7,263 bases of DNA from Chloroflexota bacterium (GTDB lineage Bacteria; Chloroflexota; Chloroflexia; QHBQ01; JADMIH01): positions 1-7,263 of the forward strand of contig JADMIH010000184.1 in the NCBI GenBank assembly GCA_015478675.1. The letters run 5' to 3'. Both the position numbers and the translations under genes were made by a program. The notes below the pieces were generated by a model. It was given only the letters and a program-made list of their open reading frames with translations. It did no database searches and was not told where the DNA came from. This document shows positions 7,246-7,263 of the stretch, in pieces (the first letter of the stretch is position 1; each line of letters starts with the position of its first letter).

Positions 7246-7263
7246 GTGGAGGCGTACCCTTAC
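7246..7263 (+). CDS. Probable 5' end of a divergent gene (cut by window edge)
   Basis: GTG at 7246 is preceded by AAGGAG (7235-7240) at a spacing of 5 bases, a near-consensus ribosome site. The six codons visible read (M)EAYPY before the window ends, so no family can be assigned. It would be transcribed away from yvcK, sharing the region at 7121-7245. No clear + strand promoter was found there. The call rests only on the ribosome site and the open frame. Confidence 0.4.

Overview
The window looks like an ordinary chromosomal core-metabolism segment of a moderately GC-rich bacterium, most likely a Chloroflexota or Ktedonobacteria-like lineage. That placement is an inference with moderate confidence. 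It rests on a YvcK protein with a two-helix membrane N-terminus, a yvcK-gap-pgk-tpiA gene order, and regular use of ATA (Ile) and AGG (Arg) codons, which argues against enterics and typical high-GC Actinobacteria. No mobile element, CRISPR array, tRNA or rRNA was seen.

Layout. On the + strand at the left edge are the 3' end of an unrecognised gene (3-137) and a GNAT acetyltransferase (188-712). They converge with a minus-strand block that fills most of the window. Read in its own direction (right to left), that block is yvcK (7120-5720), gap (5644-4631), pgk (4602-3385), tpiA (3207-2437) and cfa (2175-763). At the right edge a divergent + strand gene probably begins at GTG 7246.

How the genes work together. 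gap, pgk and tpiA encode three consecutive reversible triose-phosphate steps of glycolysis and gluconeogenesis. YvcK (CofD-like fold) is known in other Gram-positive-type bacteria as a factor needed for growth on gluconeogenic carbon and for envelope homeostasis, so its place directly upstream of gap makes functional sense. One good sigma70-type promoter lies upstream of yvcK (TATAAT with a TTGTCC -35 at 17 bp). No convincing terminator separates yvcK, gap, pgk and tpiA, so a single transcript is the simplest reading. cfa, a cyclopropane-fatty-acid synthase that modifies membrane lipids, lies 261 bp past tpiA. It seems to have its own candidate -10 and a leader of roughly 130 nt that can fold into a long bulged hairpin.

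The non-coding stretches are all under 300 bases. The two most interesting are the tpiA-cfa gap (2176-2436: hairpin, candidate promoter, structured leader) and the yvcK upstream region (7121-7245: palindromic -10 and a 7-bp inverted repeat). No undescribed multi-gene system is visible. The best leads are the cfa leader, the membrane-tethered YvcK beside gap without whiA or rapZ, and the putative divergent control region on the right.
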